A stretch of 64,000 nucleotides of DNA from Aliikangiella coralliicola (GTDB lineage Bacteria; Pseudomonadota; Gammaproteobacteria; Enterobacterales; Kangiellaceae): positions 58,977 through 122,976 of the forward strand of contig NZ_ML660173.1 in assembly GCF_007004725.1 (NCBI RefSeq), read 5' to 3'. The number at the start of each line of letters is the position of its first letter. Position 1 is the first letter of the stretch. The position numbers and the translations under genes were made by a program. Positions 63,579-64,000 of the stretch are shown one piece after another. The notes beneath the pieces were generated by a model. The model searched no databases. It was given only the letters and a program-made list of their open reading frames with translations, and was not told the DNA's origin.

Positions 63579-63806
63579 TTGAGTGCTGCAAGGATAGCAG
63601 CATTGTTGACAGAATTCCTGCGGCACATAAAGGTTGGTGAGGTGTTAGATAAACGAATCTACTTGATGAAAGTTGTTCGCCAATTGAAGCAAGTTTTATG
63701 TGTCAAAGGAATACTTAGTTTAAAAGCACTGTTGAATTATTTAAGAGGTTTAGCAGGATTTTTAAAACAAACCGAAGCCTTTTCGAAGGCTTTTCAATTT
63801 AACTAG
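63579..63806 (+). CDS. small hypothetical ORF, doubtful
   Basis: 75 codons from a TTG start (SAARIAALLTEFLRHIKVG and following), rich in Leu, Lys and Arg, amphipathic-helix-like, ending KAFQFN. GAGGG lies only one base from the TTG, which is poor spacing. The frame's last codons overlap a perfect intrinsic terminator (63775-63792). I do not recognise a family; this may be non-coding or part of an RNA gene. Confidence 0.25.
   Translation: MSAARIAALLTEFLRHIKVGEVLDKRIYLMKVVRQLKQVLCVKGILSLKALLNYLRGLAGFLKQTEAFSKAFQFN
63774..63794 (+). terminator. UUCG-tetraloop intrinsic terminator
   Basis: AAGCCTT (63775-63781), loop TTCG, AAGGCTT (63786-63792), then TT: a perfect 7-bp stem with the very stable UUCG tetraloop and a short T-run. 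It lies within the last codons of the doubtful frame ending at 63806 and upstream of the frame starting at 63885. Confidence 0.55.
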
Positions 63807-63884
63807 AGGATTTATCTGTGAAAACCATACCCGGATTTAAAACTGAGCGATGGCAAATCTTTAAAAGAGTAAGGAAGAAATACT

Positions 63885-64000
63885 ATGGATATCAAATTAT
63901 TATTAGAGGCACAAAAAACACTAGGTAGAAGAAAGAGCAATAAGCACGTAAAAAAGGCCTTAGGCTATATCTTTATTACTGCATTACTGTTAGTTATGTC
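63885..64000 (+). CDS. N-terminus of an unidentified membrane protein (runs off the window)
   Basis: ATG 63885 with AAGGAAG at 63871-63877, well spaced. The 38 visible residues begin MDIKLLLEAQKTLGRRK, continue with a basic stretch (SNKHVKKALGY) and enter a hydrophobic segment (IFITALLLVM), suggesting a membrane protein with a cytosolic basic N-terminus. Too short to assign a family. Confidence 0.5.
   Translation, partial: MDIKLLLEAQKTLGRRKSNKHVKKALGYIFITALLLVM

Noticed and set aside
63818..63928. 36-codon GTG-start basic frame overlapping the final membrane protein
   Set aside because: It overlaps the better supported ATG 63885 frame and shows no family signature, though AGAGGA lies upstream.
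1..64000. CRISPR arrays, tRNA or rRNA genes, insertion sequences with transposases
   Set aside because: No regularly spaced short repeats, no cloverleaf-like sequence and no transposase motif were seen.

Overview
The window is almost entirely one large nonribosomal lipopeptide gene cluster on the + strand, in a low-GC (about 40% by eye) Gram-negative bacterium. A two-stage export set (inner-membrane ABC exporter, periplasmic acylase, MacAB-like efflux) and the intergenic repeats fit a gammaproteobacterium, perhaps marine. No taxonomic marker gene is present, so this is inference only.

Layout. 213-17063: two giant synthetases whose first modules start with a condensation-like domain lacking the HHxxxDG motif ('interface'-type), followed by Asn/Asp-type adenylation domains; the second also has a glycine-type A domain split by a luciferase-like monooxygenase. 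17150-18205: SyrP-like Fe(II)/2-oxoglutarate dioxygenase. 18248-23704: fatty-acyl-AMP ligase-ACP-C-A-PCP, the likely start of the assembly line. 23728-25239: histidine/aromatic ammonia-lyase-family enzyme. 25251-26810: free-standing C domain. 26859-37579: maturation, export and accessory block (Ntn penicillin-acylase-type amidase, SyrD/PvdE-like ABC exporter, fatty acid desaturase-like protein, secreted avidin-like protein, MacA-like adaptor, LolD/MacB-like ATPase and permease). 37610-38581: second TauD-type dioxygenase. 38667-39125: the only minus-strand gene, a small membrane protein with a zinc-ribbon-like tail. 39526-62923: four more synthetase genes (C-A*-PCP; C-A(N-MT)-PCP-C-A-PCP-C-A*-PCP; free A-PCP; C-A-PCP-C-A-PCP-TE), where A* is a decayed adenylation domain present in two nearly identical copies. 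62924-64000: cluster border, with a REP-like hairpin, a promoter with an overlapping palindrome, an attenuator-like leader and the start of an unidentified membrane protein.

How it may work (inference). The FAAL gene loads a fatty acid. The free C domain and the terminal C of the 8064-17063 protein supply condensation for the two interface-initiated modules, giving a plausible order 18248 > 25251+8064 > 213 > 39526 > 42794 > 55556, with thioesterase release. The free A-PCP protein (53724) may charge the two modules with dead A domains in trans. PvdE-like export, PvdQ-like periplasmic removal of the acyl chain and PvdRT-like efflux would mirror pyoverdine maturation. A secreted avidin-fold protein inside a nonribosomal peptide cluster recalls the streptavidin/stravidin pairing, but several biotin contacts are changed, so it may bind something else. 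No 4'-phosphopantetheinyl transferase, MbtH protein, TonB receptor, outer-membrane channel or regulator is visible in the window.
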